Part shown: one piece after another, positions 45,385 to 53,957 of the stretch
Position numbering within the stretch: the stretch's first letter is position 1
How the letters are laid out: each line of letters begins with the position of its first letter
Translations under genes and position numbers: made by a program
The notes under the pieces: model-generated
What the model was told of the DNA's origin: nothing
Databases searched by the model: none
The model's input: only the letters and a program-made list of their open reading frames with translations
Assembly: GCF_014649995.1 (NCBI RefSeq)
Contig: NZ_BMUC01000003.1
Span: 186,001-250,000, forward strand
Reading direction: 5' to 3'
DNA: 64,000 bases
Source of the DNA: Streptomyces griseoflavus
Lineage (GTDB): Bacteria > Actinomycetota > Actinomycetes > Streptomycetales > Streptomycetaceae

Positions 45385-46119
45385 ATGGACACTGCCTCGT
45401 ACATCGAAGTCCTGCGGGAAGAGGGCCGGTTGCTGGCCGATGCCGCGGAGGAGGCGGGCCCGGACGCCTCCGTTCCGCCCTGCCCGGGGTGGGAGATACG
45501 GGACCTGATCGGACACACCGGCGTGGTGCACCGCTGGGCGGCCGCCTTCGTCGCCGACCGGTGCCCCGATCCGCGCCCGATGGGTGAGCACCCCGGGCTG
45601 GACGGGACCGAGCTCGTGGCCTGGTACCGCGACGGGCACCGCCGTCTCGTGGACACCCTGGCCGGCGCCGCGCCCGAGGTGGAGTGCTTCACGTTCCTGC
45701 CCGGCTCGCCCTCCGCGCTCGCGTTCTGGGCCCGCCGCCAGGCGCACGAGACGACCGTCCACCGCTTCGACGCGGAATCGGCCCGCGGCGGCGTCCCCTC
45801 CCCGGTCGCCGCGGACTTCGCGGTGGACGGCGTCGACGAGTTGCTGCGCGGCTTCCATTCCCGGCGCAGGAGCCGGGTGCGGACCGACGGGCCCCGCGTC
45901 CTGCGGGTGCGCGCCACCGACGCGGACGCGGTGTGGACCGTACGCCTCTCCCAGGAGCCGCCCGTGGTCACGCGCGACCCGGAGGGCGAGGCGGAGTGCG
46001 AACTGACCGGCCCGGCCGCCGAGTTGTATCTGGCGTTGTGGAACCGGCGGCCGGTGCCCGCGCTGTCGGGCGACGCGGGACTCGCCGCGCTGTGGCGGGA
46101 GACCTCGGCCGTGATCTGA
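45385..46119 (+). CDS. Maleylpyruvate isomerase family mycothiol-dependent protein
   Basis: 244 aa from ATG 45385. DinB-like four-helix N-terminal domain with metal-ligand histidines (IGHTGVVHRWAA; RRQAHETTVHRFDAE) and a C-terminal SCP2-like part (VWTVRLSQEPPVV, CELTGPAAELYLALWNR). Members use mycothiol as cofactor in isomerase or transferase reactions. Co-directional with the SDR, 37 bp apart; the pair could be one transcript. Confidence 0.87.
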   Translation: MDTASYIEVLREEGRLLADAAEEAGPDASVPPCPGWEIRDLIGHTGVVHRWAAAFVADRCPDPRPMGEHPGLDGTELVAWYRDGHRRLVDTLAGAAPEVECFTFLPGSPSALAFWARRQAHETTVHRFDAESARGGVPSPVAADFAVDGVDELLRGFHSRRRSRVRTDGPRVLRVRATDADAVWTVRLSQEPPVVTRDPEGEAECELTGPAAELYLALWNRRPVPALSGDAGLAALWRETSAVI

Positions 46120-46138
46120 GTCCGGCGAGGGGGGCCGG

Positions 46139-46531
46139 TCAGTCCTCGGGGAGCATCCGGGCCAGCACCGCGCGCTGCACCGGCAGGACTTCGCCGTGCA
46201 GCGCCCGTCCCTTCCTCGTGAGCGAGACCCGCACGCCCCGCCGGTCCTCCGCGCACATCCCGCGCTCGAGCAGACCGTCCCTCTCCAGCCGGGCGATCAG
46301 CCGGGACAGCGCGCTCTGCGTCAGGTGGACGCGCTCGGAGATCTCCTGGACGCGGTAGGAGCAGCCGTTCCGTCCGCCGCCCTGGGCGAGGATGTCGAGG
46401 ACCTCGAAGTCGCTGCCGCACAGCCCGTGCCGGTGCAGGGCACGGTCGATCTCGCACTGGGTGCGCGCATGGAGCGCGAGCACGCCCCGCCACCGTTCCA
46501 CGAGCGCCTGTTCGGCCTGCTTCGCCGCCAT
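46139..46531 (-). CDS. MarR-family transcriptional regulator
   Basis: 130 aa from ATG 46531. Winged helix: SDFEVLDILAQG, VQEISERVHLTQSALSRLIARLERDGLLER, DRRGVRVSLTRKGR. Dimer helices at both ends are present. Typical length. It is divergent from a small membrane protein gene 78 bp away, which may be its target. The ribosome site is weak; an upstream start is possible but the added sequence is unconserved. Confidence 0.88.
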   Translation of the reverse strand: MAAKQAEQALVERWRGVLALHARTQCEIDRALHRHGLCGSDFEVLDILAQGGGRNGCSYRVQEISERVHLTQSALSRLIARLERDGLLERGMCAEDRRGVRVSLTRKGRALHGEVLPVQRAVLARMLPED

Positions 46532-46609
46532 GGGCGCACCGTAGCAGGCGAGTTGCTTGTCCGCCCGGTGTACGGCTGGTTGACTCGAGGGCGCGGTCAG
46601 GGGGCGAGT

Positions 46610-46885
46610 GTGACGGGACACGGGGGACGGCGGACGCGAGCCGAGCGGGACGCGATCACCGTCGAGACCGGGTACGCGCTGGTGAGCGCCGCCTTCGCGG
46701 CGGCGGTCGTGCTGGGGGCCGTGGCGGGGCCGGCGCTGCTCTTCGAACTGCCGGACGCCGTCGAGACGTCGCTCCTGCGGGGTGGGGTGGTGCTCGCGGC
46801 GGTCCTGTTCCCGGTGCGCACGGTCTCCGTACTGGTCGCGTTCCGGCGGCGGACTCGACAGGGGCGTACGCGGCCCGACGCATAG
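46610..46885 (+). CDS. Small membrane protein (DUF6332-like)
   Basis: 91 aa from GTG 46610 after CAGGGGG. RAERDAITVETGYALVSAAFAA leads into two transmembrane helices (about 20-43 and 54-77), and a basic tail RRRTRQGRTR. I recall this pattern as DUF6332 in Streptomyces. Function unknown; the divergent MarR gene may regulate it. Confidence 0.75.
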   Translation: MTGHGGRRTRAERDAITVETGYALVSAAFAAAVVLGAVAGPALLFELPDAVETSLLRGGVVLAAVLFPVRTVSVLVAFRRRTRQGRTRPDA

Positions 46886-46887
46886 GC

Positions 46888-46939
46888 CGGGCCGGCCGGT
46901 CGGGGCCGTCGCGGGCCCCCGAGGGCCGGGGCCGGCCCG
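46888..46939. terminator. Possible bidirectional terminator
   Basis: CGGGCCGGCC (46888-46897) pairs with GGCCGGCCCG (46930-46939) across 32 GC-rich nt in the gap between the small membrane gene and the convergent TetR gene. Long loop; tentative. Confidence 0.35.
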
Positions 46940-46949
46940 CCCCGGCTGC

Positions 46950-47639
46950 TCACATCAGCCCCACCGTGTGCGCGAGTTGCCCCACCGCGTGCCGGAAGAA
47001 GGTGTCGCGGTCCTCGACGACCCGGTTGAACTGCCCGAACAGCTCGAACCCGATCAGCCCGAACAGCTGGGCCCAGACGGCCACCATCGCCGCCACCACC
47101 TCGGGCGGCAGGTCGGGGGCGAGGTCGGCGGCCATGCGCACGGCCTCGGGCTCCAGTTCGGCGGGCAGTGCGGGCCCGGCGAGGCCGGGGCCCCGGTGCG
47201 CGTCGCGGAGGATGCCGATGAAGACCATCGCGCCGCGGGCGGCGGGCGGGACGGTGGTGTGCGGTGCGGTGTAGCCGGGCACCGGTGTGCCGTAGATCAG
47301 CGCGTACTCGTGCGGATGCCCGAGCGCCCAGCGGCGCACCCCCTCGCACACGGCCGTCCAGCGCGCCACCGGCCCGAGGCCGGCCGCCGCGTCGCGGGCC
47401 GCTTCGGCCGCCTCGCCGACGGAGTCGTAGGCGTCGATGATGAGAGCGGTCAGCAGGTCGTCGCGGTTGGGGAAGTAGCGGTAGAGCGCGGAGGAGGCCA
47501 TGCCGAGCTCACGGGCGACGGCGCGTAGTGAGAGTTTCGCGGCGCCTTCCTCGGCGAGCTGTCTGCGTGCCTCCTCCTTGATGGCCGCGGTGACTTCGAT
47601 CCTGGCCCGGGCGCGGGCTCCGTGTGCGGTGCTGCTCAT
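46950..47639 (-). CDS. TetR-family transcriptional regulator
   Basis: 229 aa from ATG 47639. N-terminal HTH: IKEEARRQLAEEGAAKLSLR, AVARELGMASSALYRYFPNRDDLL. C-terminal TetR_C domain of the WHG type (ARWTAVCEGVRRWALGHPHEYALIYGTPVPGY). Divergent from the nitroreductase-like gene; the space between contains two pairs of matching 13-bp operators, so it likely represses both promoters. Ligand unknown. Confidence 0.92.
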   Translation of the reverse strand: MSSTAHGARARARIEVTAAIKEEARRQLAEEGAAKLSLRAVARELGMASSALYRYFPNRDDLLTALIIDAYDSVGEAAEAARDAAAGLGPVARWTAVCEGVRRWALGHPHEYALIYGTPVPGYTAPHTTVPPAARGAMVFIGILRDAHRGPGLAGPALPAELEPEAVRMAADLAPDLPPEVVAAMVAVWAQLFGLIGFELFGQFNRVVEDRDTFFRHAVGQLAHTVGLM

Positions 47640-47662
47640 GCGGACGAGTGTCCCACGGGAAC

Positions 47663-47694
47663 AGAGCAGTGCACACAAACGAGAGCAGTGCTCT
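47663..47694. promoter_or_regulatory. TetR operator pair 1
   Basis: AGAGCAGTGCACA (47663-47675) and AGAGCAGTGCTCT (47682-47694; perfect 6+1+6 palindrome) start 19 bp apart, just upstream of the tetR start. Confidence 0.75.
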
Positions 47695-47737
47695 TGCTCT
47701 GCCGTGCGGATGTCGTGCAGACTGAAGCACCACACCG

Positions 47738-47769
47738 AGAGCGGTGCTCACAAAAGAGAGCGGCGTTCT
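47738..47769. promoter_or_regulatory. TetR operator pair 2
   Basis: AGAGCGGTGCTCA (47738-47750) and AGAGCGGCGTTCT (47757-47769), again 19 bp apart, end 24 bp before the nitroreductase-like start. They match pair 1 at most positions. Confidence 0.72.
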
Positions 47770-47793
47770 CACTTTCCGGCCTGGAGGTCACCT

Positions 47794-48249
47794 ATGCCGT
47801 CATCAGCGCCCTACTACCTCAAGGGCAGCCCCATGGCCATCCGGTTCAACCGCGTCGTCGGGTGGCTGGCCCGCCACGGGGTGAGCCTCGCCGGCAGCGC
47901 GGAGATGTCCGTGCGCGGCCGCAAGAGCGGACGGATGCAGCGCGTCCCGGTCAACCCGCACGCCCACGGCGGAAGCCAGTACCTGGTCTCCGCGCGCGGC
48001 CACTCGCAGTGGGTGCGCAACATGCGCGTCGCCGGCGGCGGGGAACTGCGAGTGGGCCGCCGGGTCCGCGCCTTCACCGCGGTGGAGCTTCCCGACGAGG
48101 AGAAGCTCCCTGTCCTGCGGACCTACCTGGAGAAGTGGGGCTGGGAGGTGAACCAGTACTTCCAGGGCGTCACCGCCCGGTCGTCCGACGAGGAGATCGC
48201 CGCGGCCGCGGCCGACCACCCCGTCTTCCGGATCACCGTCAGGAACTGA
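47794..48249 (+). CDS. Nitroreductase-family deazaflavin-dependent oxidoreductase (DDN-like)
   Basis: 151 aa from ATG 47794 with GGAGGTCA 6 nt upstream. A split-barrel DDN/F420-type domain: RFNRVVGWLARHGVSL, VRGRKSGRMQRVPVNP, GSQYLVSARGHSQWVRNMRVAGGGELRVGRR. The GRKSGxxxxxPV and WVRNMRVAGG motifs are diagnostic. It would reduce a quinone-like or xenobiotic compound with F420H2. Likely repressed by the divergent TetR. Its 3' end overlaps the convergent flavoprotein gene by 11 bp. Confidence 0.9.
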   Translation: MPSSAPYYLKGSPMAIRFNRVVGWLARHGVSLAGSAEMSVRGRKSGRMQRVPVNPHAHGGSQYLVSARGHSQWVRNMRVAGGGELRVGRRVRAFTAVELPDEEKLPVLRTYLEKWGWEVNQYFQGVTARSSDEEIAAAAADHPVFRITVRN

Positions 48250-49471
48250 CCTCGTCACCCGCGGGACGCCGGTCCAGCGCCAGCAGGGCGCGGTGGGCCA
48301 GCGGGTGGGTACGGACCAGCTCGCCGAGCGTGGTGGAACCCTGCGTGATGTCCTTGAACGCCTTCCAGGCCGGGCGGAAGCCGGTGAGCACCGCGTGGAA
48401 CACCCCGGGGCGCCGCTCGAACGCCGCCAGCATCCGCTTGCCGACGCTCATCTCCACACCGAGCCCCGCCTTGACGGCGAAGGCGTAGTTCAGCGCCTGG
48501 CGGCGCGTGTCCACGGCGTCGTGGGCCTCGGCGATGCGCACCGCCCACTCCCCCGCCAGCCGGCCCGAGCGCAGCGCGAAGGAGATGCCCTCGCGGGTCC
48601 AGGGCTCCAGCAGCCCCGCCGCGTCCCCGCACACCAGTACCCGGCCCCGCGAAAGCGGCGAGTCCTCCGTGCGGCAGCGGGTCAAGTGGCCGGAGGAGAT
48701 GCTGGGTTCGAAGCCGGCGAGACCGAGCCGGCCGATGAAGTCCTCCAAGTACCGCTTGGTGGCGGCGCCTTCACCACGCCGCGAGATCACCCCGACCGTC
48801 AGCGTGTCGCCCTTGGGGAACACCCATCCGTAACTGCCGGGCATGGGGCCCCAGTCGATGAGCACCCGCCCCTTCCAGTCCTCGGCGACGGTCTCCGGCA
48901 CCGGGATCTCCGCCTCCAGGCCCAGGTCGACCTGGTCCAGCTTGACCCCGACGTGCGCTCCTATCCGGCCCGCGCTGCCGTCCGCGCCGACCACGGCCCG
49001 CGCCAGCACCGTCTCGCCACCCTGCAGGACGACCGCGACCGTACGCCGGTCCGGCACGGCCGAGCCGTGCTGCTCCACCCGCTGCACGGCGACGCCGGTG
49101 CGCAGTTCGGCGCCCGCCTTCTGCGCGTGCTCCACGAGTTGCTGGTCGAACTCGGGCCGGTTGATCAGGCCGAACATCATCCGCCGGGAACGGCGGGTGC
49201 GGCTGAAGCGGCCGTTGTGGGAGAACGTCACCGCGTGCACCCGGTCCCTGAACGGAAGCTCGAAGCCGGGGGGCAGCGCGTCGCGCGAGGGGCCGATGAT
49301 GCCGCCGCCGCACGTTTTGTAGCGCGGCAGCTCCGCCTTCTCCAGCAACAGCACGCGCCGTCCCGCGACCGCCGCCGCGTAGGCGGCCGAGGCCCCCGCG
49401 GGTCCCGCGCCCACCACGACGACGTCCCACACCTGCCGCACGTCGTCCGCCGAAGAGTTCTCGCTGCTCAC
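48239..49471 (-). CDS. Geranylgeranyl reductase family FAD-dependent protein
   Basis: 410 aa. FAD-binding VVVVGAGPAGASAAYAAA at the N-terminus, LPRYKTCGGGI with the family Cys/Gly motif, ADGSAGRIGAHVG and VLVCGDAAGLLEPWTREGISFALRSG. The PxYKxCGG and EPWTxEGI motifs define the geranylgeranyl reductase (GGR/ChlP-like) group, which saturates isoprenoid chains such as menaquinone side chains or lipids. In Streptomyces one copy commonly sits near nuo genes; none is seen here. Membrane-peripheral, soluble. Confidence 0.9.
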   Translation of the reverse strand: MSSENSSADDVRQVWDVVVVGAGPAGASAAYAAAVAGRRVLLLEKAELPRYKTCGGGIIGPSRDALPPGFELPFRDRVHAVTFSHNGRFSRTRRSRRMMFGLINRPEFDQQLVEHAQKAGAELRTGVAVQRVEQHGSAVPDRRTVAVVLQGGETVLARAVVGADGSAGRIGAHVGVKLDQVDLGLEAEIPVPETVAEDWKGRVLIDWGPMPGSYGWVFPKGDTLTVGVISRRGEGAATKRYLEDFIGRLGLAGFEPSISSGHLTRCRTEDSPLSRGRVLVCGDAAGLLEPWTREGISFALRSGRLAGEWAVRIAEAHDAVDTRRQALNYAFAVKAGLGVEMSVGKRMLAAFERRPGVFHAVLTGFRPAWKAFKDITQGSTTLGELVRTHPLAHRALLALDRRPAGDEVSS

Positions 49472-49665
49472 GATGGTCTACTGCTCCCGATCCAGCCGCC
49501 TGCCGCTGATGTCCTCCCGCATCCTACGGCGGCGATCGTCCGGGGCCACTGTGGGAGGATCGGCGACGTAAGTGCCCCGTACACGGGAGCTTACGCGCAC
49601 CACACGATCATCTCGTACGAAGAAGTTCGCACACGTACAACGTCGCACCCACAAGGAGCGTGCCC

Positions 49666-51027
49666 ATGTCGTCGAATCCGGTCGCCGCGACCGTCGCCTC
49701 GCTGATGCCCAGGGCGAAGGAGGAGCTCACCGAACTGGTGGCCTTCAAGTCGGTGGCGGACTTCGGCCAGTTCCCGCGCGAGGAGAGCGAGGGCGCCGCC
49801 CGCTGGATCGCCGGCGCGCTCACCGCCGAAGGGTTCGAGGACGTCGCCCTGCTGGACACCCCGGACGGCACGCAGTCGGTGTACGGCCGTCTGCCCGGCC
49901 CCGAGGGCGCGAAGACAGTACTGCTGTACGCGCACTACGACGTGCAGCCGCCGCTGGACGACTCCGGCTGGACGACCCCGCCCTTCGAACTGACCGAGCG
50001 CGACGGCCGCTGGTACGGACGCGGGACCGCCGACTGCAAGGGCGGGTTCATCATGCACCTGCTGGCGCTGCGCGCGCTGAAGGCGAACGGCGGCGTCCCC
50101 GTGCACGTCAAGGTGATCGTCGAGGGCTCCGAGGAGCAGGGCACCGGCGGCCTGGAGCGGTACGCCGAGGAGCACCCCGACCTGCTGACGGCCGACACCA
50201 TCGTGATCGGCGACGCGGGCAACTTCCGTGCCGGTCTGCCGACGGTCACCTCCACGCTGCGCGGCATGACGCTGGTCCGGGTGCGGATCGACACCCTCGA
50301 GGGCAATCTGCACTCCGGCCAGTTCGGCGGTGCCGCGCCGGACGCGCTGGCGGCACTCGTGCGCGTACTGGACTCGCTGCGCGCCGAGGACGGCACCACG
50401 ACCGTGGACGGACTGGCCGGCGACAGCGCGTGGGACGGACTCCAGTACGCCGACGAGCAGTTCCGCGAGGACGCCAAGGTGCTCGACGGTGTGGAGCTCA
50501 TCGGTTCGGGCACCGTCGCCGACCGCATCTGGGCACGTCCCGCGGTCACCGTGCTCGGCATCGACTGCCCGCCGGTGATCGGCGCCACGCCCTCCGTGCA
50601 GGCGAGCGCCCGCGCGCTGGTCAGCCTGCGGGTGCCGCCGGGCGTCGACGCGGCCGAGGCGACCGCGCTGCTCCGGGCGCACCTGGAGTCGCACACGCCG
50701 TGGGGCGCGCGGGTGAGCACCGAGCAGATCGGTCAGGGCCAGGCGTTCCGCGCGGACACCACCAGCCCCGCCTACCGGGCGATGGCCGACGCCATGGCGG
50801 TGGCGTACCCGGGGCAGGAGATGAGCTACGCCGGCCAGGGCGGTTCGATTCCCCTGTGCAACACCCTGGCCTCGCTCTATCCGAAGGCGGAGATCCTGCT
50901 CATCGGCCTGAGCGAGCCGGAGGCGCAGATTCACGCCGTGAACGAGAGCGTGTCCCCCGACGAGTTGGAGCGCCTGTCGGTCGCGGAGGCACTGTTCCTG
51001 CGCAACCTCGCGTCCGGCGCGCGCTGA
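49666..51027 (+). CDS. M20-family dipeptidase
   Basis: 453 aa from ATG 49666, 7 nt after AAGGAG (a GTG at 49660 is too close to the ribosome site). Dimetal ligands of the M20 family: His in YAHYDVQPP, Asp in GTADCKGG, Glu-Glu in EGSEEQGTGG, Asp in IGDAGN, and His in AQIHAVNE. A lid/dimerisation domain lies at about 190-330. It hydrolyses dipeptides such as carnosine-like substrates in the cytosol. Probably monocistronic. Confidence 0.93.
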   Translation: MSSNPVAATVASLMPRAKEELTELVAFKSVADFGQFPREESEGAARWIAGALTAEGFEDVALLDTPDGTQSVYGRLPGPEGAKTVLLYAHYDVQPPLDDSGWTTPPFELTERDGRWYGRGTADCKGGFIMHLLALRALKANGGVPVHVKVIVEGSEEQGTGGLERYAEEHPDLLTADTIVIGDAGNFRAGLPTVTSTLRGMTLVRVRIDTLEGNLHSGQFGGAAPDALAALVRVLDSLRAEDGTTTVDGLAGDSAWDGLQYADEQFREDAKVLDGVELIGSGTVADRIWARPAVTVLGIDCPPVIGATPSVQASARALVSLRVPPGVDAAEATALLRAHLESHTPWGARVSTEQIGQGQAFRADTTSPAYRAMADAMAVAYPGQEMSYAGQGGSIPLCNTLASLYPKAEILLIGLSEPEAQIHAVNESVSPDELERLSVAEALFLRNLASGAR

Positions 51028-51036
51028 CGGCCGCCG

Positions 51037-51084
51037 CGTCGTGGGGCGGTCTCCCGTAGGCGGACGGGACACCGCCCCACGACG
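51037..51084. terminator. Bidirectional hairpin terminator
   Basis: CGTCGTGGGGCGGT (51037-51050) pairs perfectly with ACCGCCCCACGACG (51071-51084); inside the loop TCCCGT/ACGGGA pair again. It follows the dipeptidase stop by 10 bp and faces the convergent fusion gene ending at 51305. The remaining ~220 bp to that gene show nothing else. Confidence 0.85.
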
Positions 51085-51304
51085 GCCGTCTCCCCGGGCA
51101 CCGTCGGACTGCGCCGTCCACGCCCCCGGCCTCTCGGGACGGGCCGGCCGCCCCTCCACCCGCGAGCGGCGAACCGCCGTCCCGCCACCGGTGTCCGGGA
51201 CGCCGGACGCGGCGGGCGCCTCTCGCTCCGATCCCGGCGGCGGGAGGCTTCCGGCCCGGACGACGGCAGCCGCAGCCCGGGGCCGGGGCGACCGGCCCCC
51301 GGTG

Positions 51305-52345
51305 TCAGCCGACCGGCACCCCGGCCTCCAGGTACACCGCCCGGCCGCGCTCCCGTGCCCGCAGCGCCCCGCGCAGCCGTTCGTAGCGGACCGGCGGCAG
51401 CAGTTCGGCTGCCTCGGCCTCGGAGGCGAAGCGCCAGCCGCGCAGTTCCGGTCCCGGCAGCAGCATCCGCCCGGCGGCCGCGGAATCGAGGCGTCCGCCG
51501 TCGAAGAGCAGCCGCAGACCACCGAACCCGGGCGGCGCCGGCGGCTCCCAGTCCACGACGAGGAGCGCCGGTACGTCGTCCAGGCGTATCCCCGTCTCCT
51601 CGGCGACCTCGCGCATGCCGGCACGCGCGGGGGCCTCACCCCGTTCGACGACTCCGCCCGGGAACTCCCAGCCCGCCTTGTAGGTGGGGTCGACGAGCAG
51701 CACCCGGTCCTGTTCGTCGAAGAGCAGCACGCCCGCCGCGACCGTCTCGGCGGTGGGCTCGGGCGTCTGCACGATGTCGCAGGCCGGCGCCTTGCCGTTG
51801 CCGACCGCCTCGGCGATGCGCAGGGCGGTGTCGTAGGGGCTGAGCGCTCCGCTGTCGACCGGGTAGGCGTCGGCGGTGAGCCAGTCGGCGAGGGCCGCCT
51901 TGTACGGCTCGATGTGGTCGTAGGCCCACTGGCGGGCGCGCATCTCACCGTCGGGAAGGTCCGCGGGGCTCTCGCGGGCGGCCATGCGCTCCCGCAGGAT
52001 CGTTTCGGCCGGAGCGAGCAGGACGTGGCTGACCGGTATCCGGCGGGCGGCGAGGCCGCCGAAGATCTCGTCGCGGTGTTCCTGGCGCAGCAGGGTCATG
52101 GGGACCACGAGGGTTCCGCCCAGCTCGGCGAGCATCGCGGCCGCCGTGTCGATCACCAGTCGCCGCCAGACCGGGAGGTCCTGGAAGTCGCCGACCTCGG
52201 CGAGGCGTTTGGGCGGAAGCAGCTTCTCCAGCGTTCCGCCGATGACCTCGGGGTCGAAGAGCGTGCTGTTCGGGATCAGCTCGATCAGTTCACGCGCGGT
52301 GGTGGTCTTCCCCGCACCGAACGCGCCGTTGATCCAGACGATCAC
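51305..52345 (-). CDS. TmrB-like P-loop protein fused to a NUDIX hydrolase
   Basis: 346 aa from GTG 52345 after GAGGGGGA. Residues 1-~185 are a P-loop domain like Bacillus tunicamycin-resistance TmrB: VWINGAFGAGKTTTAREL (Walker A), LFDPEVIGGTLEKLLP, LVVPMTLLRQEHRDEI. Residues ~195-346 form a NUDIX hydrolase: VLLVDPTYKAGWEFPGGVVE and the box GGVVERGE...REVAEETG. TmrB-like proteins bind ATP and a nucleotide-type antibiotic; NUDIX enzymes cut nucleotide sugars or modified NTPs. A joint role in nucleotide-analogue detoxification is an inference. Confidence 0.9.
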   Translation of the reverse strand: MIVWINGAFGAGKTTTARELIELIPNSTLFDPEVIGGTLEKLLPPKRLAEVGDFQDLPVWRRLVIDTAAAMLAELGGTLVVPMTLLRQEHRDEIFGGLAARRIPVSHVLLAPAETILRERMAARESPADLPDGEMRARQWAYDHIEPYKAALADWLTADAYPVDSGALSPYDTALRIAEAVGNGKAPACDIVQTPEPTAETVAAGVLLFDEQDRVLLVDPTYKAGWEFPGGVVERGEAPARAGMREVAEETGIRLDDVPALLVVDWEPPAPPGFGGLRLLFDGGRLDSAAAGRMLLPGPELRGWRFASEAEAAELLPPVRYERLRGALRARERGRAVYLEAGVPVG

Positions 52346-52489
52346 GGTTCCCCCTCTTCTGTTGGCCCCCTGTGGCTTGCCCGCTCCACCCTGCCACGGA
52401 AACCAGCTCCGCTTAAGAACGCGCAAGAGCGGCGCCGGTCCCCTCGACGTGAGGGGTACCGGCGCCGCCCGGCTCCGCGGTGGGGTCCG

Positions 52490-52684
52490 TCAGGCCGCGC
52501 CCTCCCGGTCGACGTCCAGCTCCAGCGTGTTGTTCTCGCCGACGGTCCGGTCGAGGGTGCTGAGGGTGTCCTCGACGTCGAGGCCGCCGAGGGCGGTGCC
52601 ACCGAGGGCGTGGGACGGGGTGACCGCCGCGACGACGAAGCCCGTGGCGAGGGAGGCGATGGCGAGCATGGTGCGCTTCTTCAT
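52490..52684 (-). CDS. Small secreted protein
   Basis: 64 aa from ATG 52684. A clear Sec signal (MKKRTMLAIASLATGFVVAAVTPSHA) leaves a ~39-residue acidic mature peptide (ALGGTALGGLDVEDTLSTL, VGENNTLELDVDREG). No Cys. It resembles short Streptomyces secreted proteins related to the chaplin/rodlin expression class in style only; no family named. It sits between the fusion gene and the ROK gene, all on the minus strand, with its own flanking gaps. Confidence 0.72.
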   Translation of the reverse strand: MKKRTMLAIASLATGFVVAAVTPSHALGGTALGGLDVEDTLSTLDRTVGENNTLELDVDREGAA

Positions 52685-52762
52685 ACCCGGCTCAACTGCG
52701 GACACCGCCCGGGGGTCACGCACGGCTTCCGGAACCGGAGCCCCCGGTCGCCCCGCGCCGCC

Positions 52763-53716
52763 TCACACCCCGGCGACCGCCGCGTCCGGCCGGCCGGCCA
52801 GCGCCGCCGCGGCCGCGCCCACCAGGCCCGCGTCGGTGCCCATCCGGGCCGGGGTCACCACGAGGCGCCGGACGAAGGAGAGGGTGGCGTACTCGGTGAG
52901 CGCCCTGCGCAGGGGCGCGAAGAGGACCTCGCCCGCCTTGCCCACGCCCCCGCCGATCACGGCGATGTCGATCTCGACGAGCGTCGCGGTGGCCGCTATA
53001 CCGGCGGCCAGCGCCCGCGCGGCCCGCTCGAAGGACGCCACGGCCACCGGATCGCCGGCCCGGGCCGCGGCGGCCACCGCGGCCGCGGAGGTGTCGCCGT
53101 CGGGACCGGGCCGCCAGCCGTTCACCAGCGCCCGGCGGGCGATGTTGGGGCCGCTCGCTATGCGCTCCACGCAGCCGCGCGAGCCGCACGGGCACGCGTC
53201 CCCGTCGAGATCCACGCTGATGTGGCCGATGTGGCCGGCGTTGCCGGTGGGTCCGGGATGCAGCCTGCCGCCGAGCACCAGACCGCCGCCGACGCCGGTG
53301 GAGACGACCATGCACAGCGCGTTGTCGTGCCCCCGCGCGGCGCCCTGCCAGTGTTCGGCGGCCGTGATGGCCACCCCGTCGCCGATCAGCTCCACGGGCA
53401 GGCCCCCGGTCGCCTCCCGGACCCGTGCGACGAGCGGGTAGTCGCGCCAGCCCGGCACGTTCACGGGGCTCACCGTGCCGGCGGAGGCGTCCACGGGTCC
53501 GGCGCTGCCGATGCCCACGGCGGCCGCGCGCCCCCACAGCCCGGAGGCGGCGAGGTCACCGAGCACCGCCTCCACCGCCCTCATGACGGTCTCGCCGTTC
53601 TCCCCTGCGGGCGTCGGCCGCTGGGCGCGGGCCAGGATCCGGCCCCCGCCGTCCACGAGTGCGCCGGCGATCTTGGTGCCGCCTATGTCGAGCGCGGCCA
53701 CGAGGTCGGTGTGCAT
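52763..53716 (-). CDS. ROK-family sugar kinase
   Basis: 317 aa. ATP loop ALDIGGTKIAGALVD at the N-terminus (no HTH), STGVGGGLVLGGRLHPG, GHIGHISVD and zinc-binding CPCGSRGCVERIASG, IAVIGGGVGKAG. This is a catalytic ROK kinase phosphorylating glucose, N-acetylglucosamine or a related hexose. Divergent from a LacI regulator with a palindromic operator in between, so sugar-inducible control by that LacI protein is likely. Confidence 0.9.
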   Translation of the reverse strand: MHTDLVAALDIGGTKIAGALVDGGGRILARAQRPTPAGENGETVMRAVEAVLGDLAASGLWGRAAAVGIGSAGPVDASAGTVSPVNVPGWRDYPLVARVREATGGLPVELIGDGVAITAAEHWQGAARGHDNALCMVVSTGVGGGLVLGGRLHPGPTGNAGHIGHISVDLDGDACPCGSRGCVERIASGPNIARRALVNGWRPGPDGDTSAAAVAAAARAGDPVAVASFERAARALAAGIAATATLVEIDIAVIGGGVGKAGEVLFAPLRRALTEYATLSFVRRLVVTPARMGTDAGLVGAAAAALAGRPDAAVAGV

Positions 53717-53862
53717 CAGTGTCGGATCTCCCCGTCAAAGCATCAGGAACTCGCCGAGAGCGACCATGCCCGCCCACAAGCCAACACATGGAACACGGCC
53801 CTCGGCCTCATCGAGCGCGGCGTGCGGGCCGGAGTGTGCGTCGGACAGTGTCTCCTGTCTCT

Positions 53863-53874
53863 GACAACGTTGTC
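53863..53874. promoter_or_regulatory. LacI-type operator between ROK kinase and LacI gene
   Basis: GACAACGTTGTC, a 12-bp perfect palindrome with central CG; a second shorter one GACAGTGTC lies at 53844-53852. Good candidates for the binding sites of the adjacent LacI regulator. Confidence 0.72.
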
Positions 53875-53957
53875 CAGGCTCTATGCTCGACGCCACATCC
53901 TCATACAACCCCATGGACTCGCGCATCCCCGTGGCCGACAGGACAGGACACCGCACC

